NCBI GenBank assembly: GCA_000173575.1
Contig: ABYL01000016.1
Span: 17,613-81,612 of the forward strand
Length of the DNA: 64,000 bases
Direction of reading: 5' to 3'
Source: Burkholderia sp. H160
Lineage (GTDB): Bacteria; Pseudomonadota; Gammaproteobacteria; Burkholderiales; Burkholderiaceae
Shown: positions 19,623 through 28,720 of the stretch, piece by piece
Position numbering within the stretch: position 1 is the stretch's first letter
Layout of the letters: the number at the start of each line of letters is the position of its first letter
Notes under the pieces: generated by a model
What the model was told of the DNA's origin: nothing
The model's input: the letters and a program-made list of their open reading frames with translations, nothing else
Databases searched by the model: none
Program-made: the position numbers and the translations under genes

Positions 19623-20510
19623 ATGACCGACGCCTACCGAGCCCCGCGCGATCCCTCGGCTTCGCCCGCCACGGCCGATGCGCTGTTGCGCGCGTCGCCG
19701 CTGCCGCCGCTCGAAGCGCGGATTCTGCTCACGCACGTCCTCGGCTGGCGGCGCACGCAACTGATCACGCGCGGCGAGGAGCCGCTCTTACTCGCGGACG
19801 TCGAGCGTTATCGTGCGCTCGAAGCGCGACGTGTGGCCGGTGAGCCGGTCGCGCAGCTCGTCGGTGCGCGCGAGTTTTTCGGGCTCGAGTTCGAGGTCAC
19901 GCCCCATGTGCTGATTCCGCGCCCCGAAACCGAGCTGCTGGTCGAAACCGCGCTCGCGGCGATCGAACATCGGTCGCGCCCGCGTGTGCTCGATCTCGGC
20001 ACCGGAACCGGCGCAATCGCTGTGGCGATCGCGTCGATGCGGCCCGACGCACAGGTCTGGGCACTAGACCGCTCGGCCGACGCGCTCGTGGTCGCCGCGC
20101 GCAATGGCGCGCGCCTGCTCGACGCGAAGCGGCCGGGCGGCGCCGTCGCGTTCCTGCACAGCGACTGGTACGGCTCGCTCGACGCCGCGCTGCGCTTCGA
20201 CGCGATCGTCAGCAATCCGCCGTATATCGCGAGCGGCGACCCGCATCTGAGCGAAGGCGATTTGCGCTTCGAGCCACGCAGCGCGCTCACCGACGAAGCC
20301 GACGGCCTGAGCGCGATCCGCGCGATCGTCGCTGGCGCGCCCGAGCGTCTGGCCACCGACGGCGCGCTGTGGATCGAACACGGCTACGACCAGGCCGAAG
20401 CGGTGCGCGCATTACTGAGCGCGCGGGGTTTTGCCGAGGTCCGCTCGGAGCGCGATCTCGCCGGCATCGAGCGGATCAGCGGAGGCGTGTTACCTGGCGC
20501 CGCAGCGTGA
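19623..20510 (+). CDS. prmC: release factor glutamine N5-methyltransferase
   Basis: 295 residues. An N-terminal helical bundle recognises the release factor. The SAM-binding domain contains LDLGTGTGAIAVA near residue 123, and the catalytic NPPY motif is at 198-201 (DAIVSNPPYIA), which holds the substrate glutamine. A further marker is LIPRPETELLVE near residue 98. The start at 19623 lies 10 bases after the prfA stop; a GTG at 19599 in the same frame would overlap prfA. It methylates the GGQ glutamine of RF1 and RF2. Confidence 0.95.
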   Translation: MTDAYRAPRDPSASPATADALLRASPLPPLEARILLTHVLGWRRTQLITRGEEPLLLADVERYRALEARRVAGEPVAQLVGAREFFGLEFEVTPHVLIPRPETELLVETALAAIEHRSRPRVLDLGTGTGAIAVAIASMRPDAQVWALDRSADALVVAARNGARLLDAKRPGGAVAFLHSDWYGSLDAALRFDAIVSNPPYIASGDPHLSEGDLRFEPRSALTDEADGLSAIRAIVAGAPERLATDGALWIEHGYDQAEAVRALLSARGFAEVRSERDLAGIERISGGVLPGAAA

Positions 20511-20626
20511 GCGCCGTCGCCACCATCAAAACCCTTGGCGCGACGCGGCTGCGGCCGGCCGCCCGTAGCGAAATCCGCTATCATTTCAGCCTATCCCCTT
20601 CCTCTATCGGAACCGCAAGGTCAGTC

Positions 20627-20938
20627 ATGGATACGCAACAACGCATCAAGCAAATCGTCGACGGCAACAACGTCGTTCTCTTCATGAAGGGCACGGCCCA
20701 GTTCCCGATGTGCGGTTTTTCCGGCCGCGCCATCCAGATCCTGAAGGCGTGCGGCGTCGGTGAAATCAAGACGGTCAACGTGCTCGAAGACGACGAAATC
20801 CGTCAGGGCATCAAGGTGTTCTCGAACTGGCCGACCATTCCGCAGCTGTACGTGAAGGGCGAATTCATCGGCGGCTCGGACATCATGATGGAGATGTACG
20901 AATCGGGCGAGCTGCAGCAGCTGTTCGCCGCGGCCTGA
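20627..20938 (+). CDS. grxD: monothiol glutaredoxin, Grx4 family
   Basis: 103 residues with the monothiol active site CGFS (Cys29, in FPMCGFSGRA). It has the WPTIPQLYVKGEFIGGSDI stretch, with the cis-Pro and glutathione-binding residues of the Grx4/GrxD group. Members bind [2Fe-2S] clusters with glutathione, usually with BolA-type partners. An ibaG-type BolA gene lies at 55.4 kb in this window. The start at 20627 has GCAAGG about ten bases upstream. It sits between prmC and ubiX on the same strand. Confidence 0.94.
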   Translation: MDTQQRIKQIVDGNNVVLFMKGTAQFPMCGFSGRAIQILKACGVGEIKTVNVLEDDEIRQGIKVFSNWPTIPQLYVKGEFIGGSDIMMEMYESGELQQLFAAA

Positions 20939-20978
20939 GCGTTCTTCGCTTCGTTCGCTTCATCAGGCGCCGCGAGCC

Positions 20979-21581
20979 ATGCTGCAAACCCACGCTGCGG
21001 CGCCCCGCCGGCTGATCGTCGCGATCACCGGCGCCACCGGCGCCATCTACGGCATCCGGCTGCTCGAGACGTTGCGCCGGCTGGGCGGCGTCGAGAGCCA
21101 TCTGCTGATATCGAGCGCAGGTTGGCTCAACATCCAGCACGAACTCCAGTTGGGCAAGGAAGACGTGCATCCACTCGCGGATGTCGTGCATTCGGTGCGC
21201 GACGTCGGCGCGAGCATCGCGTCCGGCTCGTTCGCGACCGACGGCATGATCGTCGCGCCCTGCTCGATGAAAACGCTCGCGAGCATCGCGCACGGTTTTG
21301 CCGACAACCTGATCACCCGCGCCGCCGACGTCACGCTGAAGGAGCGTCGCCGCCTCGTGCTGATGGTGCGCGAAACGCCGTTCAATCTCGCGCATCTGCG
21401 CAATATGACGGCCGTCACCGAAATGGGCGGCGTGATCTTCCCGCCCCTCCCCGCGTTTTATAACCAACCCGCTTCGATCGACGAGATGGTCGATCATACG
21501 GTCGCGCGCGTGCTCGATCTGTTTGCGCTGGGGCCGGCGCTGTCGCCCGCGTGGGAAGGATTACGCGGCGCTCAGGATTAA
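20979..21581 (+). CDS. ubiX: flavin prenyltransferase UbiX
   Basis: 200 residues. The N-terminal flavin-binding loop is VAITGATGAIYGIRLLE, followed by the conserved IVAPCSMKTLASIAHGFADNLI and the LVLMVRETPFNLAHLRNM stretch that shapes the dimethylallyl-phosphate site. The end GGVIFPPLPAFYNQP is also typical. It makes prenylated FMN, the cofactor of UbiD decarboxylases, and so serves ubiquinone synthesis. It starts 40 bases after grxD. Confidence 0.95.
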   Translation: MLQTHAAAPRRLIVAITGATGAIYGIRLLETLRRLGGVESHLLISSAGWLNIQHELQLGKEDVHPLADVVHSVRDVGASIASGSFATDGMIVAPCSMKTLASIAHGFADNLITRAADVTLKERRRLVLMVRETPFNLAHLRNMTAVTEMGGVIFPPLPAFYNQPASIDEMVDHTVARVLDLFALGPALSPAWEGLRGAQD

Positions 21582-21714
21582 ACGCGACACCGCGGATTAA
21601 CAACACGCGCGACACAATCAATTCCGCTCGGACCCATTTATCAAGCTGGCGTGCGGACCTATATTGGTAGCAACCCAATTTCCCGAGCCGCATTCGCGCG
21701 GCCACGTTGCTGTC

Positions 21715-22500
21715 ATGAACCGCTTACCTTCACTTTTCCTGTCCCACGGCGCGCCCACGCTGCCGATCGATCCGTCCATGCCGTCCGCCGAGTTCGGCGC
21801 GCTGAGCACGCAATTGCCGCGCCCCGAGGCCATCCTGATGCTGTCGGCGCACTGGGGCACCGCGCAGCCGCTCGCGAGCATCGCGACGGCGCCTGAAACG
21901 ATCCACGATTTCTACGGTTTTCCGCGCCAGCTCTACGAAATCCAATACCCGGCACCGGGCGCGCCCGACGTCGCGCGCCACGCCGCCGCGTTGCTTGGCG
22001 CGAGCGGCATCGTCGCCGACGTGCAGCCGCACGGACTCGACCACGGCGCGTGGGTGCCGATGCTGCTGATGTTCCCGCAAGCGGACGTGCCGATCGCGCA
22101 ATTGTCGATCCAGCCGCACAAGGACGCCGCGCATCATTTCCGCGTCGGCCGCGCACTGCGTGCGCTGAAAGACGAAGGCGTGATGGTGATCGGCTCCGGC
22201 CAGATCACGCACAATCTGCGCGCCGCCGATTTCTCCGCGCGCCCGGAAGATGCCGATCCGCGCGTGAGCGAATTCACGGACTGGTTCGAGGAGAAGCTAG
22301 TCGCGCGCGATATCGACGCGCTGCTCGACTATCGCCGCCAGGCACCGCACGCGGTATTGATGCACCCGACCGACGAGCATCTGTTGCCGGTGTTCGCGGC
22401 GCTCGGCGCCGCCGACGACGACTACTCGCTCGCGATCCAGTCGCTCGGCACCTACCAGCGCTCGCTCGCGATGACGAACTACGTGTTTGGCAGCGCTTGA
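21715..22500 (+). CDS. class III extradiol (DODA-type) dioxygenase
   Basis: 261 residues, resembling YgiD/4,5-DOPA dioxygenase proteins of the LigB superfamily. Metal-binding histidines are visible in LFLSHGAPTLP near the N-terminus and in GLDHGAWVPMLLMFP; family stretches include HDFYGFPRQLYEIQYPAPG and VIGSGQITHNLR. The natural substrate in bacteria is unclear. The ATG at 21715 (MNRLPSLFLSHGAP) gives the usual length; the frame is open from 21664. It is separated from ubiX by 133 bases and followed by a strong terminator. Confidence 0.87.
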   Translation: MNRLPSLFLSHGAPTLPIDPSMPSAEFGALSTQLPRPEAILMLSAHWGTAQPLASIATAPETIHDFYGFPRQLYEIQYPAPGAPDVARHAAALLGASGIVADVQPHGLDHGAWVPMLLMFPQADVPIAQLSIQPHKDAAHHFRVGRALRALKDEGVMVIGSGQITHNLRAADFSARPEDADPRVSEFTDWFEEKLVARDIDALLDYRRQAPHAVLMHPTDEHLLPVFAALGAADDDYSLAIQSLGTYQRSLAMTNYVFGSA

Positions 22501-22530
22501 TTCGGCGCTAAACGCTCCGCGCAAGCCAAC

Positions 22531-22570
22531 AAAAAAGCCCGTCCGAGATCACCTCAGGCGGGCTTTTTGT
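22531..22570. terminator. bidirectional rho-independent terminator
   Basis: An A-run precedes AGCCCG, and its partner CGGGCT is followed by TTTTTG, with an 18-base loop. It lies between two convergent genes, the dioxygenase (plus) and the APC permease (minus), and can serve both. Confidence 0.75.
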
Positions 22571-22616
22571 TCGATGCGGACCCGCTTCGAGCGGAACCGT
22601 CAGACTCGCACGGCGC

Positions 22617-24212
22617 TCAGTGTGCGCCGATGCTTTCGAGCACTTCGTCGTGCACGAGCCGCTCGTCCAGATACTCCGAGCGATAGCCGCTGTTGACGCC
22701 CCAGAAGTAGAACATCAGCGAGAAGGCGATCACGACGAGCATGTCCCAGCCGTACGGCAGGATGCCGAAACCGCCGAACTCCTTGCTGCCGATCAGCGAC
22801 AGAATCGCCATGATCGGCAGATAGGCGACCAGCCACCACGCGGCCTTCAGGTCACGGGTCCAGCCCTCGAAGCCCTGCTTGGCCTGAAAGTAGAAGTACA
22901 CCGGCAGCGCGACGACCATCAGCAGAATGATTTCGCCGGTCAGCGGCCACTTTGCCCAGTACAGGATCAGCGACGCGCAGACGAACGCGAACGGCGCGAT
23001 CACCTTCATGCCGGCGATGTGCAGCGGGCGCTTGAGATCGGTTGCCGCGCGACGCAGCGCCATCAGGCTGATCGGGCCGGTCAGGTACGAGATCACGGTC
23101 GCGACCGAGATCACGGCAGCCAGCGAGCTCCAGCCGCGGAAGAAGAACAGGAAGATGAACGACACGAACAGGTTGAACCACATCGCCGGACGCGGCACGC
23201 CGTAGAACGGATGCACCTGGCCGAAAATCTTCGGCATCGTGTTGTTGCGCTCCATGGCGTAGATCATCCGCGTCGTGGTCGCCATATAGGTCGTACCGGT
23301 GCCGCTCGGGCTCACGAATGCATCGACGTACAGCAGGAATGCCAGCCAGTTCAGGTTCAGCGCGATCGCCAGTTCCGCGAACGGCGAAGCGAAGCTGAAG
23401 TGGCTCCAGCCCTTCATCACGTCGGCCGGGTTCACCGCGCCGATATACGCGATCTGCAGCAACACGTAGATCACGAGCGCGAGCAGGATCGAGCCGATCA
23501 CCGCGAACGGTACGCTCCTGGCCGGATTGCGAGCTTCACCGGCCAGGTTGATCGGGCTTTGGAAACCGTTGAACGCGAACACGATGCCGCTCGTCGCGAC
23601 CGCGGTCAGCACCGCCGACCAGCCGTACGGCGCGAACGTGGTCGTCTGACCGAAGTTCTCGGTATGGACGCCGGTCATCATCAGACCGATGATCGTTGCG
23701 CCGGGGATCAGGAACTTGAAGATCGTGATCGCCGAGTTGGCGCGCGCGAACAGCTTGACGCCCCAGTAGTTGAGCAGGAAGTAAATAATCACGAGACCCG
23801 CGGACAACAACAGGCCGTTGGTGGTCAATGACCCGTCGACAAAGAGCGCATGCGCCCAGGGATAGGGCCACGTACTCATGTATTGGATCGATGCTTCGGC
23901 CTCGATCGGAATCACCGACACGATCGCGATCCAGTTGGCCCACGCGCTGATAAAACCGACCAGTGCGCCGTGCGAGTAGCGCGCATAGCGCACCATCCCG
24001 CCAGATTCCGGAAACATCGCGCCGAGTTCAGCGTAGGTCAGCGCAATCGCAAGAATCACGACTGCGCCGATGATCCATGCGCAAATCGCGGCCGGACCGG
24101 CAATTTTTGCGGCCTTCCACGCCCCGAACAGCCAGCCCGATCCGATGATCGAACCTAGACCGGTCAGCAGCAGCGCGAATGGCCCGATGTTCCGTTGTAT
24201 AGAACTTTTCAC
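22617..24212 (-). CDS. APC family amino acid/polyamine permease
   Basis: 531 residues with about 12-13 predicted membrane helices. The first helix carries the APC unwound motif GLGSIIGSGWLFG, and helix 3 has the ELGAMFPESGGMVRYARY stretch typical of the superfamily. I chose the GTG at 24212 (VKSSIQRNIGPFALLL) because an AGGAG lies six bases upstream; the longer ORF adds a non-conserved 35 residues. The substrate cannot be told from sequence. It is flanked by terminators and transcribed divergently from cspA. Confidence 0.85.
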   Translation of the reverse strand: MKSSIQRNIGPFALLLTGLGSIIGSGWLFGAWKAAKIAGPAAICAWIIGAVVILAIALTYAELGAMFPESGGMVRYARYSHGALVGFISAWANWIAIVSVIPIEAEASIQYMSTWPYPWAHALFVDGSLTTNGLLLSAGLVIIYFLLNYWGVKLFARANSAITIFKFLIPGATIIGLMMTGVHTENFGQTTTFAPYGWSAVLTAVATSGIVFAFNGFQSPINLAGEARNPARSVPFAVIGSILLALVIYVLLQIAYIGAVNPADVMKGWSHFSFASPFAELAIALNLNWLAFLLYVDAFVSPSGTGTTYMATTTRMIYAMERNNTMPKIFGQVHPFYGVPRPAMWFNLFVSFIFLFFFRGWSSLAAVISVATVISYLTGPISLMALRRAATDLKRPLHIAGMKVIAPFAFVCASLILYWAKWPLTGEIILLMVVALPVYFYFQAKQGFEGWTRDLKAAWWLVAYLPIMAILSLIGSKEFGGFGILPYGWDMLVVIAFSLMFYFWGVNSGYRSEYLDERLVHDEVLESIGAH

Positions 24213-24642
24213 GTCTTCTCCTAAATCAAAACCATGTCGGCACCACGTGACATCGCTTGTGGCGGTAGGGACGGGTGACGCGCATGTAAGCGCGTCCAGT
24301 TTGCGAAAAAGGTGCAACCGACGCGCGGCGCGTAGTTTAACGGTTGCACCGTGTTACTGCAGCGAAACCGCCGCCAAACCAAGGGTTCTCCCTGGCAACA
24401 TGTCGGTCAGATGCGTAAACTTTGTAAGGAATCTTCGTGTCCGTCAGGCAAAGTTTCGTGCGGACAGTTGACGTTCGTCCGAATTCGCCGTATAACGTTC
24501 GGGCAGGATTTCAAGTGGCGAGTGAAGTGGTTCTTTCGTAGGTCGCCCATCAACGGTACTCCGGTTGGTCCCATTACCCCTTCCTTGATTTTCATGCACC
24601 CCCGGGCTTCGGCCTTATTCACCATTTTTAGGAAAAAGTAAT
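24213..24642. other. 430-base divergent control region between the APC permease and cspA
   Basis: No gene is supported. The right part holds the cspA promoter at 24468-24496 and its long leader. The left part should carry the permease promoter on the minus strand, but I see no confident hexamers there. Confidence 0.5.
24468..24496 (+). promoter_or_regulatory. sigma70-type promoter of cspA with long leader
   Basis: TTGACG (24468-24473) and TATAAC (24491-24496) are separated by exactly 17 bases. Transcription would begin near 24503, giving an untranslated leader of about 140 bases before the cspA ATG. Long structured leaders are a known feature of cold-shock mRNAs, where they control stability and translation with temperature. 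Confidence 0.75.
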
Positions 24643-24846
24643 ATGGAAACCGGTACCGTCAAGTGGTTCAATGACGCTAAGGGCTTTGGCTTCATCACTC
24701 CGGACGGCGGCGGTGAAGATCTGTTCGCGCATTTCTCGGAAATTCGCACGGAAGGCTTCAAGACGCTGCAAGAAAACCAGAAGGTCACGTTTGAAGTGAA
24801 GACGGGCCCGAAGGGCAAGCAAGCGGCTAACATCAAGCCGGTGTAA
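24643..24846 (+). CDS. cspA: cold shock protein (CspA family)
   Basis: 67 residues, a single cold-shock domain. RNP1 is KGFGFI (residues 14-19) and RNP2 is DLFAHF. The start [19 protein letters not shown] is the family signature. These proteins bind single-stranded RNA/DNA and melt secondary structure. An AGGA lies about ten bases upstream of the ATG. Whether it is cold-induced cannot be seen, but the long leader makes that likely. Paralogue numbering (cspA/C/D/E) cannot be settled here. Confidence 0.95.
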   Translation: METGTVKWFNDAKGFGFITPDGGGEDLFAHFSEIRTEGFKTLQENQKVTFEVKTGPKGKQAANIKPV

Positions 24847-24869
24847 GCTCCGCGCTTCCTTCTGGACGC

Positions 24870-24899
24870 AAAAAAACCCCGCCTCGGCGGGGTTTTTTA
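24870..24899. terminator. bidirectional terminator between cspA and the Hsp70-like gene
   Basis: A near-perfect inverted repeat, CCCCGCC / GGCGGGG, has A residues on the left and six T residues on the right, 24 bases after the cspA stop. It can also end minus-strand transcription from the Hsp70-like gene. Confidence 0.88.
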
Positions 24900-24982
24900 T
24901 TATCGGCAGTTAATCCAAAATGCGCCGATTAAATCCGCTTGAATTCGCAATTCGCGGGGGATTATTTGCCGATTACTTTCGA

Positions 24983-26233
24983 TTATCCGAACACGCGCCG
25001 GGCATGAATACCGAGTCCGGTCGCCACGCTCGCGAGACGATCGCCGAACACCGCCTGCGCGTCCGGAAACGCCGCGGCCAGCGCCCCCGACAGAAACGCG
25101 AGGCCCGTTGAGCCGCCCGTGAAATAGATCGCGTCGACGTCGCGCGGCGAGACACCCGCCGCCTGCACCGTGTCGCGCGCCGCCTGGACAATACGTCGCG
25201 TTTCTTCCTCGCCGGCCTTGACGAGTTGCGCTTCGTCGAACGCGAGACGCAGATCCTCTTCCACTTCGTCTAGATCGATCACGGTCTCGCCGCCCGCCGC
25301 CACCCCGATCTTCGCCTCTTCCGCATGCGCGGCCAGCGCGTGCCCGAACCGCTGCTCGACCACGCGCATCAGCCGGTCATGGTGCCTGGTCTCCGTGAAA
25401 AGGTGCCGCATCAGCGCAAGTTCGCTGACGCGCTTCGGCGTGTAGACGGTGTTGATCAGGTGCCAGGTCGCGAGATCGAAATAGATCCGGTTCGGGATTT
25501 CGCGCCCCTGCGGATCGAGCGACTGGTAGCCGAGCTCGCGCAGGATCGTCACGAGTTCGACGCGGCGGTCGAAGTCCGTGCCGGCGACGTGCACGCCGTG
25601 ATGCGCGAGCACATCGTCCTTGCGCTCGACGCGCTTCATCCGCTCCGGCCCCACGCGCACGAGTGAAAAGTCCGACGTACCGCCGCCAATGTCGGCGACG
25701 AGCACGAGCCCCTCGGCGCTCAGATGCGATTCGTAGTCGAACGCGGCCGCGATCGGTTCATACTGAAAGTGGATGTCGCGCAAGCCGACCGTGCGCGCGG
25801 CAGCTTCGAGCTGTTGCTGCGCCATCTGGTCCGCGCGCGGGTCGTCGTCGACGAAAAACACCGGGCGGCCCAGCACCGCGCGGTCGATCGCCCCGCCCGC
25901 AACCGCCTCGGCCGAGCGCTTCAGGTGCGTCAGGAACGTCGCGATCACGTCGGTGTACTTGATCGCACTGCCGTCGCCGAGATCGGTCGTATTCTCGGCG
26001 AGCGGCGAACCGAGAATGCTTTTCATCGAGCGCATCAGCCGGCCGTCGAACCCGTCGATGTAGGCTGCGAGCGCCGCGCGCCCGAATTCGCTGGTGTTTT
26101 CGTCGGTATTGAAGAAGACCGCGGTAGGCAGCGTCGTGTACGTGCCCTCGACCGGCGCCAGCTTCAGCTGGGCACCGTCCGGGACCGCGACAGCCGAATT
26201 GGAAGTACCGAAGTCAATCGCGCAATAGTTCAT
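24983..26233 (-). CDS. yegD: YegD-type Hsp70 family protein (ATPase domain only)
   Basis: 416 residues, about the size of an Hsp70 nucleotide-binding domain with no substrate-binding domain after it. Actin/Hsp70 phosphate motifs are at the N-terminus (AIDFGTSNSAVAV), in the middle (LVLVADIGGGTSDFSLVRVG) and near the end (AIYFTGGSTGLAFL). The FQYEPIAAAFDYES stretch matches the phosphate/connect region. YegD-like proteins are chaperone-like with poorly defined clients. The start at 26233 begins directly with the first motif (MNYCAIDFGTSNS). Confidence 0.88.
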   Translation of the reverse strand: MNYCAIDFGTSNSAVAVPDGAQLKLAPVEGTYTTLPTAVFFNTDENTSEFGRAALAAYIDGFDGRLMRSMKSILGSPLAENTTDLGDGSAIKYTDVIATFLTHLKRSAEAVAGGAIDRAVLGRPVFFVDDDPRADQMAQQQLEAAARTVGLRDIHFQYEPIAAAFDYESHLSAEGLVLVADIGGGTSDFSLVRVGPERMKRVERKDDVLAHHGVHVAGTDFDRRVELVTILRELGYQSLDPQGREIPNRIYFDLATWHLINTVYTPKRVSELALMRHLFTETRHHDRLMRVVEQRFGHALAAHAEEAKIGVAAGGETVIDLDEVEEDLRLAFDEAQLVKAGEEETRRIVQAARDTVQAAGVSPRDVDAIYFTGGSTGLAFLSGALAAAFPDAQAVFGDRLASVATGLGIHARRVFG

Positions 26234-26423
26234 GGCAGGAATGGCCGCTCACGGCTGGCGCGCACAGAAAGGGGAGCGGCTTTGTATCACGAAAACTCCG
26301 GCAGCATCAACTGAAGCTGTTGGGACGGCCGCGCCATCGTTTGAAAATCATGACACGGTACGGATATTGCTGCGCTGGTCCCGATATGCCGCCCCATTTT
26401 CGCCATCGAGGAGACTCCGCGTC

Positions 26424-27920
26424 ATGAGCATGCCGCCCACTGCCGCCGCCGTCGATAGCCGCCACGCCACGCTGATCGAAACCGATCTCCCTTCGCGGCT
26501 GGACCGCCTGCCGTGGGGCCGCTTTCATACGCTGATCGTGGTCGCGCTCGGCGTGACGTGGCTGCTCGACGGGCTCGAAGTGACGCTGGCCGGCGCGGTC
26601 GCGAGCGCGTTGAAGACGAGCCCGGCGCTGCGCTTCTCGAATGCCGACGTCGGCCTCGCGGGCAGCGCATACATTGCCGGCGCGGTGCTCGGCGCGCTCG
26701 GTTTCGGCTGGCTGACCGACCGGCTCGGCCGCCGCAAGCTGTTTTTCATCACGCTGGCGCTCTATCTGGCCGCAACCGCGACAACCTCGCTGTCGTGGAA
26801 TCTGATGAGCTTCATGGTGTTTCGCTTCCTGACCGGCGCGGGTATCGGCGGTGAATACACGGCGATCAACTCGACGATCCAGGAATTTACACCGGCGCGC
26901 GTGCGCGGCTGGACCGACCTCGGCATCAACGGCACGTTCTGGGTCGGCGCGGGGCTCGGCGCCGCGGGCTCGCTGGTGCTGCTCGATCCGCATCTGCTAC
27001 CGGCCGACTGGGGCTGGCGCGCGTGCTTTTTCATCGGCGCGGTGCTTGCGCTCGGGATTCTGCCGATGCGCATGTGGGTGCCCGAAAGCCCGCGCTGGCT
27101 GCTCACGCACGGCGACGAGCGCGACGCGCGCACGATCGTCGAGGGGATCGAGACACGTTTTCGCCACGCCGGTCACACGCTCACCGACGACGCCCTCACG
27201 CGGCTGCGTCTGCGCGCGCGCGACCATACGCCGTTGCGCGAGGTGTTCCATGTGCTGTTCAACGTGCACCGGCGCCGCGCGCTGGTCGGCCTGACGCTGA
27301 TGACCGCGCAGGCGTTTTTCTACAACGCGATCTTTTTCACCTACGCGCTCGTTCTCACCGACTTTTATCACGTGCCGGGCGACGACATCGGCTGGTATTT
27401 GCTGCCATTCGCGCTCGGCAATTTCCTGGGGCCGCTCGTGCTGGGGCGGCTGTTCGACGTGATCGGTCGCCGCAAGATGATCGCCGCGACCTATGCGATG
27501 TCGGCGATCCTGCTGACGCTGTCCGGCTATCTGTTCGAGCAGCAACTGCTCACCGTCGTCACGCAGACGGTCGCCTGGATGGTGATCTTCTTCTTCGCGT
27601 CGGCGGCGGCGAGCTCCGCGTACCTGACCGTGAGCGAATCGTTTCCGCTCGAAATCCGCGCGCTGGCGATCGCGGTTTTCTATGCGTTCGGCACCGCGCT
27701 CGGCGGCATCATAGGGCCGGCGTTTTTCGGCCGGCTGATCGATACGCATCAGCGCAGCGAGGTGTTTTCGGGCTATCTGGTCGGGTCGGGGTTGATGCTC
27801 GCGGCGGCGCTGGTCGCGGCGATCTGGGGCGTCGACGCGGAGCGCAAGCCGCTCGAACATGTGGCGGCGCCGCTGTCGAGAGTGGCGGACGGTGACAACG
27901 GCGCGGACGGCGCCCCATGA
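26424..27920 (+). CDS. MFS transporter, sugar/organic-anion porter type
   Basis: 498 residues with 12 predicted helices. MFS motif A occurs in both halves (GWLTDRLGRRKLFF and GRLFDVIGRRKMIA), and PESPRWLLTHGDERDA after helix 6 is the sugar-porter type signature. Acidic LLDGLEVTLAG in helix 1 recalls aromatic-acid:H+ symporters. The substrate is unknown. The ATG at 26424 (MSMPPTAAA) has a GAGGAG about ten bases upstream; the preceding 64 open codons are not conserved-looking. It is divergent from the Hsp70-like gene. Confidence 0.87.
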   Translation: MSMPPTAAAVDSRHATLIETDLPSRLDRLPWGRFHTLIVVALGVTWLLDGLEVTLAGAVASALKTSPALRFSNADVGLAGSAYIAGAVLGALGFGWLTDRLGRRKLFFITLALYLAATATTSLSWNLMSFMVFRFLTGAGIGGEYTAINSTIQEFTPARVRGWTDLGINGTFWVGAGLGAAGSLVLLDPHLLPADWGWRACFFIGAVLALGILPMRMWVPESPRWLLTHGDERDARTIVEGIETRFRHAGHTLTDDALTRLRLRARDHTPLREVFHVLFNVHRRRALVGLTLMTAQAFFYNAIFFTYALVLTDFYHVPGDDIGWYLLPFALGNFLGPLVLGRLFDVIGRRKMIAATYAMSAILLTLSGYLFEQQLLTVVTQTVAWMVIFFFASAAASSAYLTVSESFPLEIRALAIAVFYAFGTALGGIIGPAFFGRLIDTHQRSEVFSGYLVGSGLMLAAALVAAIWGVDAERKPLEHVAAPLSRVADGDNGADGAP

Positions 27921-27945
27921 AAAACGCGCGGACCATGCCGCGCGT
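27920..27945 (-). terminator. terminator of the nitroreductase gene (minus strand)
   Basis: Read on the minus strand, ACGCGCGG / CCGCGCGT with a short loop is followed by five T residues. It lies 78 bases beyond the nitroreductase stop and directly abuts the stop of the convergent MFS gene. Confidence 0.65.
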
Positions 27946-28023
27946 GCCTGACTGCTTCGTTGCGTGTCGACTGCTTTGTTCGCTTTTCGTGAAGTCAGGC
28001 GGCAAGCGCCGCGAATCCGTCGC

Positions 28024-28617
28024 TCAGAACGCCTTCTTCCAGCCGCCGCCGTACGCGATATCCGCAAGCGCCACGCGCTGACGCGGCGCCTTCTCACGTT
28101 CACGCAGAACCGGGTCCAGCTTATCGACGTCGCCGTAGTGGCCGAGCGAGATCATCGCGATCGGCTCGACGTCCTTTGGCAATTCGAAGGCGGTGCGGAA
28201 CGCGTTCACGTCGAAGCCGCTCATCTGATGCGCGGCGAGGCCAAGCGCGTGAGCCTGCAGCACCAGCGACATCGCCGCCGCGCCCGCGTCGTAAAACGCG
28301 CAGCGGTTCACGTCGCCCTTGTTGGTGAGTGTGTGCGCGGTCACCGCGATCAGCACCGGCGCGGGCGCATTCCAGCCCTGGTTGAACGGCACCAGGGTGG
28401 CGAAAGCCTTCTTGAACGCGGCTTCGTCGACGCTGCGATCGAACACCACAAAACGCCATGGCTGCGCGTTATACGAAGACGGCGCCCAGCGAGCCGCTTC
28501 GAGCACGGCGCGCAGCTGGTCGCGGCTGACCGGCTCGCTCGAATACGCGCGCGGGCTCCAGCGGCCAGCGATCAGCTCGTGAATGGCAACTTCGGTTGAG
28601 GCGGGTTTGTTGGCCAT
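28024..28617 (-). CDS. nitroreductase family protein
   Basis: 197 residues. FMN-binding features of the family are visible: GRWSPRAYSSEPVSRDQL with the Arg-Ser-x-Arg-like pattern, APSSYNAQPWRFVVF, and the C-terminal MISLGHYGD. Family members are NAD(P)H-dependent flavoenzymes that reduce nitro compounds, quinones or enals. I chose the ATG at 28617 (MANKPAS), which has GAGAAGC just upstream; the ORF extends 17 codons further. It lies upstream of its own terminator and converges on the MFS gene. Confidence 0.87.
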   Translation of the reverse strand: MANKPASTEVAIHELIAGRWSPRAYSSEPVSRDQLRAVLEAARWAPSSYNAQPWRFVVFDRSVDEAAFKKAFATLVPFNQGWNAPAPVLIAVTAHTLTNKGDVNRCAFYDAGAAAMSLVLQAHALGLAAHQMSGFDVNAFRTAFELPKDVEPIAMISLGHYGDVDKLDPVLREREKAPRQRVALADIAYGGGWKKAF

Positions 28618-28720
28618 GCGCTTCTCTCGGTAGAAAATCATGATCGCCGGGCGGTTGCCCGGGGCCACATAGCATAACGGGCTTTCGGCGCGCGCTCCAA
28701 CTCGCGGCGCCGCGCCAGGG

